NCBI GenBank assembly: GCA_003342895.1
Contig: PTFA01000024.1
Coordinates: 5,950,580 to 6,014,579 of the forward strand
Reading direction: 5' to 3'
DNA from: Casuarius casuarius
Taxonomy: Eukaryota > Chordata > Aves > Casuariiformes > Casuariidae
Length of the DNA stretch: 64,000 nt
Translations under genes and position numbers: made by a program
The notes under the pieces: generated by a model
What the model was told of the DNA's origin: nothing
The model's input: the letters and a program-made list of their open reading frames with translations, nothing else
Database searches by the model: none
In this document: positions 14,244 to 26,305 of the stretch, piece after piece
Layout of the letters: every line of letters begins with the position of its first letter
How positions within the stretch are numbered: the stretch's first letter is position 1

Positions 14244-14930
14244 AGGCTAAGGTGCTGAGCAGACCCATCACAGCCCATTAGCTGTGGGTCCCGCACAGTC
14301 ACAGCACATAGCAGATCGGAAAGAGCCAACTTCAAAGGTAGCTGTGGAAGAGAAAAAGCAGAGCAAGAAATGCAACGGGGAAGGTGAACAGTTATAAGAA
14401 TCGCGGTATTTCTCTGTGTTGACTGTGCTCTGAGCCCTTTTAGGGAACCCCATACTGAGAAACAAAAGAAAATTATATTCATATGTTACGTCTGTTTGAG
14501 AAAATGCTAAGTCAAGTTCAGATCCTCAGATGTAGGCATATGGCTCTTATTATTTCAATGGGAGACATGCGGGTATCTCAGACTAGAATTTTATTCCAAT
14601 ATTCACATGTATAAAACATATTCCGACACATAAAGCTTTGGGCAAATTTATAACGGAAGTAAAACAAAACAAAAAACCTCAACCCCTTTTCCATTGACTG
14701 GCAATGACTGGCAGCAGGCCTGCAATACCCCGAGAGGGGCCTACCCTCATCCCGAACAAAAACAGGCCGCTCTAAATTGACCTAAAGAGAGACGACCAGC
14801 TCATTGACCAACAACTCTCGCCACTAATTGCTCGCTTAGCCGCAATGTGCCTCTTGCACAAAAGCGGTATCCAGCACGGATTGCACACAATCAGCGGCAT
14901 CTCATAAGTCAGTACAAGATGATTCCTCTT

Positions 14931-14952
14931 GAAAGAGGGCAAACCCTCTTTC
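14931..14952. other. Perfect 9-bp inverted repeat (hairpin)
   Basis: GAAAGAGGG and CCCTCTTTC are exact reverse complements separated by CAAA. The hairpin lies inside the CpG-rich patch. No function is assigned. Confidence 0.85.
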
Positions 14953-15560
14953 TCAACAGTGGAATCGGATGAAACACCACGATTTTTTTTTGCCTGCCTT
15001 CCTACGAGCATTCCCTCCGACTGAAACTCAGCCAACTTATGCTTATCTAAGCCCATGAATCAAACCGGCGCTGGGAAAGCGGAGACTGCACCATCTGGGT
15101 ATGACGACAGGGAGGGGGGTGTCTTCGGCACACTGACGGCGCGGCAGCGAGCACAGGCCGTCTCAGAGACTCCCTCCCTTGCCCTGCACGAACATTACAC
15201 AAAGGCACTGCCAGAAGAGAGCTTTGCAAAACACATTACGAAACAGACCCCGGGCGTAATGAGTACACAGCCTCCTCCTCAGCATCTCGTAAAGCAACGC
15301 GAGGAACTGCTGCACGGAGCTTCAAAGCCTGCCGGAGCAGCACCCTGCTCCTTGCAATTAGTACCATTAAAGAAAAAAAAGACACACATACAAACCCAAA
15401 CCATCTGTATTTGCAAAAGTTCATTGTCCGATGAATGTTCCAGGTTGCATTCGATTTGAACACCATGTGGTAGGAAATAATCAGGTGCTGGCCTTTGCTG
15501 GAGCTGCTTCGCTAGGCCTTTGTGATTTTTGCACAAAAAATAAAAGGTAAGAGATTAGGT

Positions 15561-15609
15561 TAAAAAAACAAAAACAAAAACAAAAAAGCCCCCCAAAACA
15601 ACAAAAAGC
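15561..15609. repeat. (CAAAA)n A-rich low-complexity tract
   Basis: About four CAAAA/CAAAAA units are followed by a run of C and further CAAAA. It lies about 230 bp after the CpG-rich patch. Confidence 0.88.
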
Positions 15610-18600
15610 CCTACGTTGTGACCACTGACAATTTAAGCAGAAAAAAGCAACCTATTTGTAAAAGAAAGAATATATGGTTTTCTTCAACCTCCTTGAAAGT
15701 TCTTGTGAGCCTGTCAGCGTTAGGTCCACATCTCCCGTGCTACTTTCTTCTAGCCGTAAACAGTATTAGAGTCATCTCGCAGTTTACAGGTAGCAAATCT
15801 CTCGGCATCTCCATAACCAAGGAAAGGAAATTTATCTAGAGATTCCTTGTCTCCATATGGCACAACAGATGAACCACATCAGCAGCCTATATCAGCACAA
15901 TTGTTTTTATCTGAACACTGAACGTATCTGAACATTGTATGAATTACGCACTTGGGAACAGCCAGCTGGGTTGTAAAATGTTGCATGTTAACACAAAAAA
16001 AAATTCTGATCGTCCACTAACCATGGGAGGAGTGAAGGGGAACCAAAAACCAAAGAAAAATAATTTTTCCAGGATCCCAATTGCTTGAAGTAACACAAAT
16101 GCACTGGTATATGATTCATAGTTGCAGTTTTTGCAAACTGAGAGGATCTAAAGTACCACACAAAATAAGGAGAGCTAGTTATTTATAATTTTTATTTACT
16201 TCAGAAGTTTAGAAGAAACAAAAACACAGACTAGGAGTTACCAAATGCTTTACTTGAGCCAGAAGCCAGAACTGAGCAGCGCTAAGGAATGAAAGATGTG
16301 CATTGCCCTCTGTGCATTTGGTGCTGAACACGAAGAAAAGCAAGGTGTGTACAAGCCACAGATGTTTTCGCCTAGCTAAGGCTGTATCAGCTTAGATTCA
16401 CGGGTGCATGTGTGCTCCAAAGCGGAGCATGCATATTGACAGCCCCTCACAGCAGGCACCCACTGCAACCTGTTTTGAGCCTGGATGGCCTCTGACCTCA
16501 ACCATAAGGAGGCAGATGTGACCATGATAAATGCACAGATGTTACTACTTCCTTTCCAGTCTCTTATTTAGGAGTCCAAAGACAGCTAACTGTTGTCCTG
16601 GCAAAATTATTAAGACCCATAGTTTTCACAGCGGCCAGGAGAGCCTAAGGTTATTTACACATGACAGCAGCATAGATACCGTAAGCATCCAGAGCAACCA
16701 CCTTATATAACTCCAGTACTATCAGACTAGTACTCAGTCAATTCAGGTGGAAAACCTGGGGTGCTAAGAAAAAGATGAACAAACAAACTTGGTCCTACGC
16801 TGGATACCAAACACAAAGTACACAGCTAAATTCTCTCATCCACACTTTCCTTGACTCATTCAGAAACGAGCATCTCCGATATCAGATTTGAACTTAGCCA
16901 CCTGATTTCTTTAATCAGATATGAGTAATACAATCTCATACCTGCTAGCACAAGCAGATAATTTAGACCTGAATGTCAATGTGTAAAGAAAATACTTTTT
17001 TTTAAAGTATATCACACAAAACAACAATCAAAGATCTCAGTCTTTTAGAGTCTAACTTATTCCAAATGTCCAGCTACCAGATGCACTGATACCTTCGGAG
17101 GAAGGAAGCCGCTGGCTGTTTTACCCCCCGACTTAAAGACACCATGTATACATAATGTAATCTTTTTTCACTGTATATACACTGTTAACAGTAACTATAT
17201 TGATAATTGATATTCCACACAAAAAAGGACACGTAAGTAGATATATATACACTGCATATTCCAAAACAAACTTGTGTCCAACCAAAATAAAAACGCATGA
17301 AACTGACTACTCAAAAAATCAAAGTACTACGCACACGAAAAACAAAACACTAAAATGGTGTGAGAAGATGGCTAAACAGGATTTTTTTTTTTTAATACAT
17401 CTGACATTTTCAATCAATTCAAGAACAGAAAAAGAAAATGATTAGTGTGATAATAGTTTACAAACAGGAAGGATTTATTCTCTTATCAATTTGGAATGGT
17501 AAAAGCAAAATCTAATCAGAATGAAAGGGAACAAACTGGCAGACTAAAAAAACCTTAATGCAATATAGCCATTTTTTAATGTGATATTATATCATTACCT
17601 TCACAACAAGATTATACCACAACAATATTACATTCAGATCTGGATAATTTGTGCTTGACTACGTCTGGGTATGCAAAAGATGTAAGGTAGAAGGCAAGTT
17701 TTCTACCACATCTGTTCATCAACTGAGACTAGTTCATTTCAAGGTTTGTTTCTAAGTTTATTTTTTTATCCAAAGGAGAGTTGAATTTATTAACTGATTG
17801 GGTGTGATCGCGGACTAAAGATTGTCATTTTGTTCGGTGCAAAGATCAGCAGCCTAAAAATGCCTTGCATTTTCAGACATACTATAGTAGATCTAACCAT
17901 TTATATTTTTAGCCGCTCCACCCATGTCTCTCTATTTAGGTATTTCTCTGGCTCCTATAATCTTGGTATCTAAGCACCGATCCATATGTTCCGTAGTTAA
18001 CAACAAACAACTACGCTCGCCAGATATGAAAGCATACCTCCTACTGACGTCAATAGGAACCCTGTGAAGAAAAGCCGAAGCCAGAATACAGCCCAGAAGT
18101 CTTTAAAAATAACATCACAGAGACTCTGTAAATCTCAGACAAATGGTTGTTTTCTCCCCCCTCTTTGTGAACATGCAATGCCCATTAGCATTAATAAGAT
18201 TTATGCGTGTGTTTCAAAAGAGCAGAATATATTATATCAAATCAAAGTTTTTTAGGCTGGTTTTGGTTATCAAATTTCCTAGCTGGCTACAAAGCAAGGG
18301 CAGTGATCTGAGGAGGGCTGAGCACTTTCCAAAAAATAGTGAACACATTCAGCTCCTGGTGGAAACTGAGGACGTCCAACAGAGCAGCAGTCAGACCTGA
18401 GCTGGGACAGCCAGGTCGTAATACTTTCATAAACTGTTTTCCAAATACTGCCTGCAAATGTTTCAGCTCCTTTTATCCAAAGACAAACTACCAAATATAT
18501 TATACAGGTTATGTGAAGAATTAAAACTAGGGAGAATTTTGACTTTTTCATGAGCCTGATAAGTTATGGCAACTCTGAGAAAACCTGTAGGAGTAAAGGT

Positions 18601-21600
18601 AGCGATGAGTGAATTTTAATGGACAGAGCAGAGAAAGTGCACCATATGAATGTCCTGACCTCTAGAGACGCCAGTATTTTGCTTTATTGTAATGCACCTA
18701 TAAGGATTTTGGTGTGTATCATCTTTAGTGTCTATAATTTCCATTTCACTCAAAAGTAACCTATGTTCAAATTAATTCTAAGCAGCAGTAAATCACAGGA
18801 AAAAAAATGAGAAGGGTAACTCACCTAGTCTTGTGGCTTGCATAGCTTTTAATAGTCTAATATCACAATAATGTGATTTATGTGTGACATTAATTGTAAG
18901 TAGAGAGAAAACGTAACGACTGAAGTTTGATATCTTCATCTGGATCACCTCACAGAGCTGACAGGCCTGTGCTTTTCTGCTTTCAAGGTGGTTATTATTG
19001 GAAAGATATTTCTGTTTTGACAAGTTAAGCATTCTTGTTGAGCGGAGGGCTACACTGTTTAGAATACGGTTCTATATAGGAGTTCAAACATCTGCCCATT
19101 TTAGGTCAAATTATTACAACAACCTACAAATAAGAGACCATAAACAAATGCAGCTGTTATAAAATAAGAAGGAATTCCCTTCTTTGCTCTCACAAGGGAT
19201 CACATTTAAGAAAATATAAGACTAATGAGAAAAGTGCAAGTAAATGCAACTTTTTGCCTCAAAATGGAGAAAAATCTTAGTTGTTCCTGCTTTTACATGC
19301 CTTAAGCATTGCATTAACAAGCAATTTATAATGCAAATATAACAAGCTCAGATAGCGTGTTTCGGTCCTGTTAGGCACACAGCCTTAATTAAAAGTTCTT
19401 TTGCTGTGAGATGCTGGTCCTTTTTAAGCTTAAAGTATTTATTAGCTGAATTCTGTTTAAAAATAACACCCATAATCTGCCCTTAATGTCAAACAATTGG
19501 AAAACATCGCAGAAAAGGGAATTCTGTCTTCTATTTTAAGTAAAATGTTACCACTGCTGTTAATACTGGAAAGTTGCTTATATATTTCCATCCTGCTTTC
19601 TACAAAATGTTGCCATCTAGCTTCCCAGATTTTAATTGAACACACATCAGCTTTTCGTTAAATAAATCATTTTAAGGTGTCCAGAAATGTATTATGAGAG
19701 CTTGTACAATGTAGTTTCGCACCAAATAGGCAATATATTCAGTAACTTATACCTGTTACTAATTTACTACATACATAATTCTCTTGGTAGGTATGTATAT
19801 AAAAGCAAAAGTATAATATAGAGTTACCAAGGTATGCTCCTTGCTGATTTAGTTTTATTAACTTATATTATGCAATTAAACAATAAAAATAACAATTTAC
19901 CATGCAAGTCATTTTCTAGTGTTGTTATGTTACTGAGTTATCTATGAAATACAAAATCACTGACGGTTATTTTATGCTCAGCTACACAAGTACTAAGATT
20001 TGCATCAGTGTGTCCAAATAGCTTTGATTAGCTTTTGCAGCACTTCCCAAGTAAAGATTAATGAAGCACTAAAAGGCAATGCTACCAGACTTAAAACATT
20101 ATATCATTAGAAAAGCTAATACAATACCTACATTTTCAACATGCTACTGTTCAAAACTATGAAGAGACAGTGCAAATACTTGTATTAGTAAAACAAGCTT
20201 TGTTCGGTTTTGATAACTGAAGAAAAACCCATGTGCAGACTGTAAACTATAAAATCCCTTCCTTCAGTTGTAAAGCAACACTAATGAAGAATTATAAATT
20301 ATAAAATAAAAACAGACTGCTATAGGACTCATCACCTCAAAACCTTTTAATAGTCTTTAAACGTTTGAATAAATTATTCCTGAAAATATATCTTGTGTAT
20401 AAACAAGAACTCATGACTGATCAGAACTGTTTTAATTAATATAAACATACAACAATACAAAGTTTTGGAAAGTCTCCCTACAGTCTTAATAAACCATATG
20501 TGTGGGCAGGACTAATTCTATTCTCTTATACTTGCATAATCTGGGGGTACTTTGACCAGATTTCAGTTGAGCTAATCTACCAACAACTATCTAACTGGAA
20601 GCAAATTTGTATTCTACACAGTTTTATACATCGCTGCCTTAAGCCATGTGACTAACATCTGTTGCACATTGTTTCTTCTTTGATCCTTCCTCCAGGGGAA
20701 AAGCAGATGCAAAGATGTTTCTTATTTTGATAGGATTTCTTTTTTAAATATATATAGATGCAGTGATTAAATATTTATGACAAGCAAGCACAGGCAATAA
20801 CATCCACCTTGGTCCTACAGCAAGGGGGTACAATACGTCCTGTTTTCTAGTTCCTGGGAGACTTCCCATAACAAAATTAGATCAACCCCGCTGACATTTT
20901 CCCCTTGAACAAGCTTCAGTTTTCTCATGGAGAACTCCCCTGCATTGCAGATCACCACAGGGTTCACCGCTGTGAAACTTTACCTGGTCTTTTAGATTCT
21001 TGTGCCTATATCAGAGTGTCTTTAAGATCCCCAAAACCTTCAAATTAACTCTAAATTCTGTGGAAAGCTAATCTGAAGAGGAGAGGTTTGATGTGTTCCC
21101 AATGCAGCCTCTGTGGCTTCAGGAAACGTGCTAAGCTTCCCTGTTTTACCTAGTTTCCTACATAGTGAATGCCTTCCTCTGCCATACGCGTTACTTAAAA
21201 GCTTGCTTCTATCAGCTGTTCTCAGTACGTGAGTCACCTCCATCTAAAAACCGATGTATGATGGTTAATGATATGGTAGGTACGATTGATTTGGTAGATA
21301 CTATTAGTAGGCACACAGATACAAGGAAAGGGGGAGCTGGGGAGAAATGAGATGCTACTTTGCACATGCTGCGCTTGAGCAAGCTCCAGATTACCAGCTT
21401 CTCTAAGCTCATTTTCTCAATATTTATATTCTCTAACTGACACTTGAGCACAAATCTGGAGTTAACAGTTTCTCAGATCAAGGTAACTTGGCTTAAGCAA
21501 TGGTCCATGTACATGTAAAACTGCCTAGCTCAGTTATTCTAGCCTACTGGACCGAACTCAAAGTTAAGGGAAGATTTAGCATATCAAGCTGCTCTCAAGG

Positions 21601-24123
21601 AACAGACACTGCTCAGAGTTTTACATTTCTAAGTCTGCTACTTGCTGCTCTCATGGCAAAATCCTGTCTTAGTATAATTGTTTTGCACTTCCTAACCACA
21701 GAAACGATATCAATGTGTTGGTTTTTGTTGAATTTCTAGTTCAACAGCTCTTGCCTGCTGGTGTTACATCTACACATTGATCCCTGCAAGAGTCCTGGTG
21801 AGCTAAAGGTAAATGTAGTTAACTCTTGGGGTCACCAGCTCAGACCTGATTGCTGTCAAGCAAGCGGCTTTGCAAGTATTATCTCAGCACTCCTAGGTTA
21901 TTGGGCTAGTCTTTAGCCATAGGTTGCACTACGGTTCTTTGTGGATTGTGTAGAGCATCTTGGGCTACACAGGTTCCCAAGCAGCTCTGTCCGACTTACG
22001 GGTATATTCTCCAGGCAGAAGTTCTGGTGGGCTCTGTCGATCAGCATCTTTATCTTGCTGAGCTAGACATGGGACATGGGACTCAGTGTGGTAATGGCTC
22101 TGTACCACCTCCTCTTCTAGGACATGCCTTACATAATTGTAGCTTACTGGGGTCATACTGGCAAACACATCTCACTGACTTCACTCACAGTTTCTAAGCA
22201 TGTACTAGTCTGAACTTCAGCATCACAGCTCCGAGCTGTCCTGCAAGTGTTCTGTCTAACAGAACTTTTGTGAAAAATGTCATTGAGAGAGTAAAAACTA
22301 AGCCACAGCAGATAAAACCTGAATATTATCTGAAATGTTCTAGTAGTATTGTAGAGAATTGTAACAGTGCGCACGAACAGAGAATGGATGGGCATGCCTG
22401 GGTGCGGAGGCACCACGGGAACACGCAGGAAGGAAAGGGCCTGCAGAAAGGCCTATGTTAATGGCACCCAGATTGGCACGTCATCAAGACCCCAGTACAT
22501 CTCAATGCAGTTTCACAAGACACCTAGACCTGGACACAAAGAAGAGTGAACAAATCCGGATGACTCAAAGTGTTAAAGGATGGAAACACTGATCCCCGTC
22601 AGCTCCAGAAAGGTACAGAAAGGCATATCTAAGACCTGCACATGGCTGCCAACCTACAAAGAACCCACAAATCATGAGGAGGACTTGACAGCAGGCCCTT
22701 CGTGTCATCGTAACCAATCCTGGACCAAACACCTGGACACAAGCATCATGGTGCCCGCCTGCCTGCCTGACGGATTGCTTGGACACCACATACATTCTGG
22801 TGCTTGTCAGTATGAGAGTATGAGTAAGTGAAACCTGTTTCATTTCAGGTTTTATTGGATTTATTTCAAGATAAAATCACCTTCCCCTCCCAATTGGTTC
22901 AGGTCTCAGAGATTTTGATGTAGGCAAACTAGATATTTTTAGAGGAAGATAAACAGGAACATCTGTTCCAGTGGCACACCAAATTCACTTCACACCTAAC
23001 AGGAATGTAAGGGTCTGAACCACTAACCGCTTCTTTGATCACCTTCAAACCACAGGTAGGAAATTTTTATCTCAGGGGACCAGACCAAATTAAGTACAAA
23101 GTATACCTCTACAAGCCTAGGCACTCTAGATTTAGAGGCCTCCATGTCGAATATTTCAACCTACTGATCCATTGTGATTGCACTGTATTACTTGCTAACA
23201 TAGACAATGCCAGGTAACAGGGCTTTTTTCTTTTTTCCAGACTTTTTTTTGTCTCATTTTTATTTTGCTTGACTCTTCTTTCAAGCAGGGATACAAAGAA
23301 ATACATGAAAATCCAGAAGCATTTGTAAAATTATTGACTCATGTCATTAAGCATGCCGATCTCTAAATTACAAATTAGCTCAGCACAGTGTCATTGTAAA
23401 TTCACTTGTTTATCACATTTAGCTTTCGAGTCTGATGTCAAAGCACAACAGGGATGTAATGTACTCGCTAGCTCTATCTGAACTGATTTAAAGGAACAGA
23501 TTATGTGAACTCACTTTGCTCAGCTAAATTTCTCGGGTTTACTGGCCTCCATGACAAGGCATGCATGATACATTCAGCATCTGTGGAGTTCATTTTAAGC
23601 ATAAAGCCAAAGGCATTAACTACTTCAGCAGCCCTTCCCTTCCTGGTTTATTACAGGCAAGAGAGCAAAAGGGAAGACCAGCCAATCCCCTGCACACACA
23701 CACTCCAAAAATAACAGCGAAGGATCAGAAGTTCTTTCTATAGTTGCCGGATCCCATATTTCCTATAGTATCTACCAAAAATGTGTACTTTGCTGACGAA
23801 TTAACAGTGCCTAAGCTGTTCTTAGCAGTTCTTCTGCCCATCAGACCTTGTAAACAACCAGAATTTTTCCATCTAAAAATAGAAAGCTTTCTTGTGGAAA
23901 GTGTGGTAAACCACCCGAACACTCACCTCCAAACATTCTTGCTGAAACCAAAGAAGAGGAAGGCTATTTAATTTTAAAGAAAGAAACATTATACACTACT
24001 ACAGTGATGTGCAAAGTAGTTGGAAATTATACAGTGGAAGGAAGCCAGGAAGAAAGAGGAAATTATGTTCCTTGGCAAAATGGGTCCAAAGCTGCCAATG
24101 TCTGATGGTGGCAGTGCTGAAAA

Positions 24124-24318
24124 ATGAGTTTTGCATCCTCAGCCAAACAGCAGCAGCAGCAGCTTATTGAAGGTCATAATCACAGCTCAGCAGTGGATTC
24201 AGCAGCAGATTTAACTAATCAGCATATAAACGTCAGAACAACGAACATTAGCCAAGCAGACTGGATTAACTATTCCAAAAGCACAGAACATGTGACAGAT
24301 GAAAATGATGCTTTTTGA
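24124..24318 (+). other. Protein-like short open reading frame with Gln run, 64 codons, unassigned
   Basis: The frame ATGAGTTTTGCATCC reads MSFASSAKQQQQQLIEGHNH onward to HVTDENDAF and a stop. It has a five-codon CAG run and a polar composition free of cysteine clusters. It is not a protein I know. It could be a decayed exon, an untranslated part of an unannotated antisense transcript, or chance. Confidence 0.15.
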
Positions 24319-24424
24319 CATACACTGGAGACTCCCAAAGATTAGAGTCTCGACTCAGAATCGTAAAGGCTCCTTAGGCCAACTCGCAGCCCACCGCTGC
24401 TTAAGTTAGGGGACAAGTCAGACC

Positions 24425-24432
24425 TCACGTGA
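24425..24432. promoter_or_regulatory. TCACGTGA E-box palindrome
   Basis: A perfect TCACGTGA, the preferred bHLH-zip (USF/MITF/TFE) site, is followed about 66 bp later by TATCGCGAGAC, which holds a TCGCGAGA core. Both words are typical of promoters, but the surrounding sequence shows no further promoter hallmarks. Confidence 0.35.
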
Positions 24433-26247
24433 CAAGTCACCACAAACGCAGCACAGGAACGTCGGAGCATTGCTGAGAAAACTAACAATGTATCGCGAGA
24501 CACAAGAGACAGGTTTGGCTGAGCCCTCTCATCAAGAGCAATTGAAATTCAACCTGGGCCCTTGCAAAGCCCCCAGTTCACGGATGTGGGGACTGAGCAG
24601 AGGAAAAGACAGATTAATAAAATGCCGAAAAGCCAAAAGCAGAACTCTAAGGTGAAATGAGCTGCTGAACACTGTGAATTTGATAAAACTGTCCTTCAGG
24701 AATGAAATCACCCAGCTCTGACAGAAGGTTATGACAACAGAGAAATAACAAGAACAGCAAATAGCAGGAAGTATAGGATCCAATCCATTAAGCAGAGAGA
24801 GACTAACTGAATGGTCACGATCAAAGCTAGTACTGAATTACAACATGTATGACGAAGAGAGACTGGACAATATTAAAGAGAAGGAGAGGAGTGAATGTTA
24901 TGAAAGGGGAAAAAAACCAAAAAAACCACACAGACATGAAGCAGCTGAAAGAAGTGGAAAAAAAAATCCCAAATCCCAATGTTAGTAAAAAAAGATATCT
25001 TGAGAGAAGTTTTCAAAGTGGACAATGATAAATAAAACCAAAAGCTACACTGAGATCAAGGAGGATGAAGTTACCTTGGTCGGAGGCAATAAGCCTATCA
25101 CAAAGTACTTGCAGAAGGTCTTAAAATTAAAAAACAAACAAAAAAAACTGATGAGAGAGGTATTCCTGCCTACTGATTCACATAAAGCCAGAGCTTTAGC
25201 ACCAAATTTTGTTTATGTAAGAATTTACTTGAGAAATTGCATATTCTTGGGAACGGAAACTACCTCTAAAGTGCTGTAAAACTGAAGTTCAAATCCTCCA
25301 CTGCGAAGGAGTGTAATGGTGAAAGCCTCCTCTAACCCACATCCAGCCATTAAGTACTCAACGAGGAAATATATTATTGGATCGTAACAGGGACTTAAAA
25401 AGTTGTTTTGGTGGTATTGGAAGAGGAATTATTCTTAATGACCAATAAATGATTCCACTCGTTACAGAAGATGGCTGTGATAAGTCTTTTTTTCCAGCCA
25501 GAGAATGTGTCAGTATGAATACTGGTACTACAAATGAACCAAAGTATATATTTGGGAAGGCTCATGGAGAAATGCAGAAAGAACACATGGTCATTATAAA
25601 AACAAATCATTGCAGAAAAAGATCTATTCTTCATCACTTTTAGTCTGTGTTCTAAATGTTCTGGATTATTTGGAGCCTGTGCTAATTTCTCTTTTTCTTC
25701 CTTTTCATTTGTCTGTGTTCCCAAGCCCTCTGGAAGGAAAAAAGAAGGAAAAAAGTCTTGAATCCCTACTCCCTGCTAAATGATTCACTACCTGTATACT
25801 TCACGAGGTTTAAAGCCTGTGTGCGTTGCTCACTTCTTAAATTACCTGACAATCACACTTCACCTAGAAAAGCACCAAAAGCACAACCAGCAGAAAGCGA
25901 TCAACCAAACACAGCCCAGGAGAAATATAACCTGTACTTGGAGCTCTTTTTCTGTTGGTAAACGCTCTCTGGTCCTTCCACTTGCTTCACAATCAAATTA
26001 GACTTGAATTTCCTCATATCAAAGCTTTTATTCTGCATTTTATTTGGGGAAGAGAAGGGAACAATATTAATATGAAAAAATAGCAAACAAACAAACATCT
26101 GACAGAAAAAGTGATATGAAGCATCATATCAGAGTGAGAATACATAATCTCATAAGGACTCCGACAGCCTTGCTTCATAGTCTGGGGGAAGGGTTTTTTT
26201 GTTTGTCTGCTTTTCTCATTAAAAGAGTTCTTAGGCCCATTTGCGTT

Positions 26248-26305
26248 AAAAAAAAAAAAACAAAAAAAACAAAAAAACCCAACAACCCCCCCCCCCCCAC
26301 AAAAC
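26248..26305. repeat. Poly-A/poly-C low-complexity tract
   Basis: An A-rich run with single C interruptions (26248-26277) leads to a run of 13 C (26286-26298) and then ACAAAAC. The long homopolymers are prone to length error in assemblies. An apparent 141-residue frame on the minus strand only crosses this tract by chance. Confidence 0.93.

Larger units (their letters stand above)
14190..15330. promoter_or_regulatory. Intronic CpG-rich patch (CpG-island-like)
   Basis: In an otherwise CpG-poor intron, CpG dinucleotides become dense in two parts: around 14190-14250 (CGTCCCGGGTGCGGCGGCAA and GCCGCGC) and throughout about 14730-15330. My hand count for the second part is roughly 35 CpG in about 620 bp, near the number expected from base composition; please recount by computer. 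It could be an intragenic promoter for a short AOPEP form or an independent non-coding transcript, an enhancer-type orphan island, or only a young unmethylated patch. No TATA box or clear first exon with a donor was identified. Open frames on both strands there (15055-15459 plus, 14003-14482 minus) resemble no protein I know. Confidence 0.5.

Noticed and set aside
14003..14482. Longest open frame of the window (159 codons, minus strand)
   Set aside because: The translation is cysteine- and serine-rich, matches no known domain, and crosses a GC-rich patch where stops are rarer.
15055..15459. 134-codon plus-strand frame in the CpG-rich patch
   Set aside because: It shows no recognisable domain, ends in a lysine-rich run from an A-tract, and a second unrelated frame is open on the other strand. 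CpG-rich composition explains both.
16890..16901. Twelve-base match (GAACTTAGCCAC) to the reverse complement of miR-27b
   Set aside because: The orientation would be right, but the seed (TTCACAG) is not matched, there is no hairpin partner, and there is no miR-23b or miR-24 next to it. It is a chance match.
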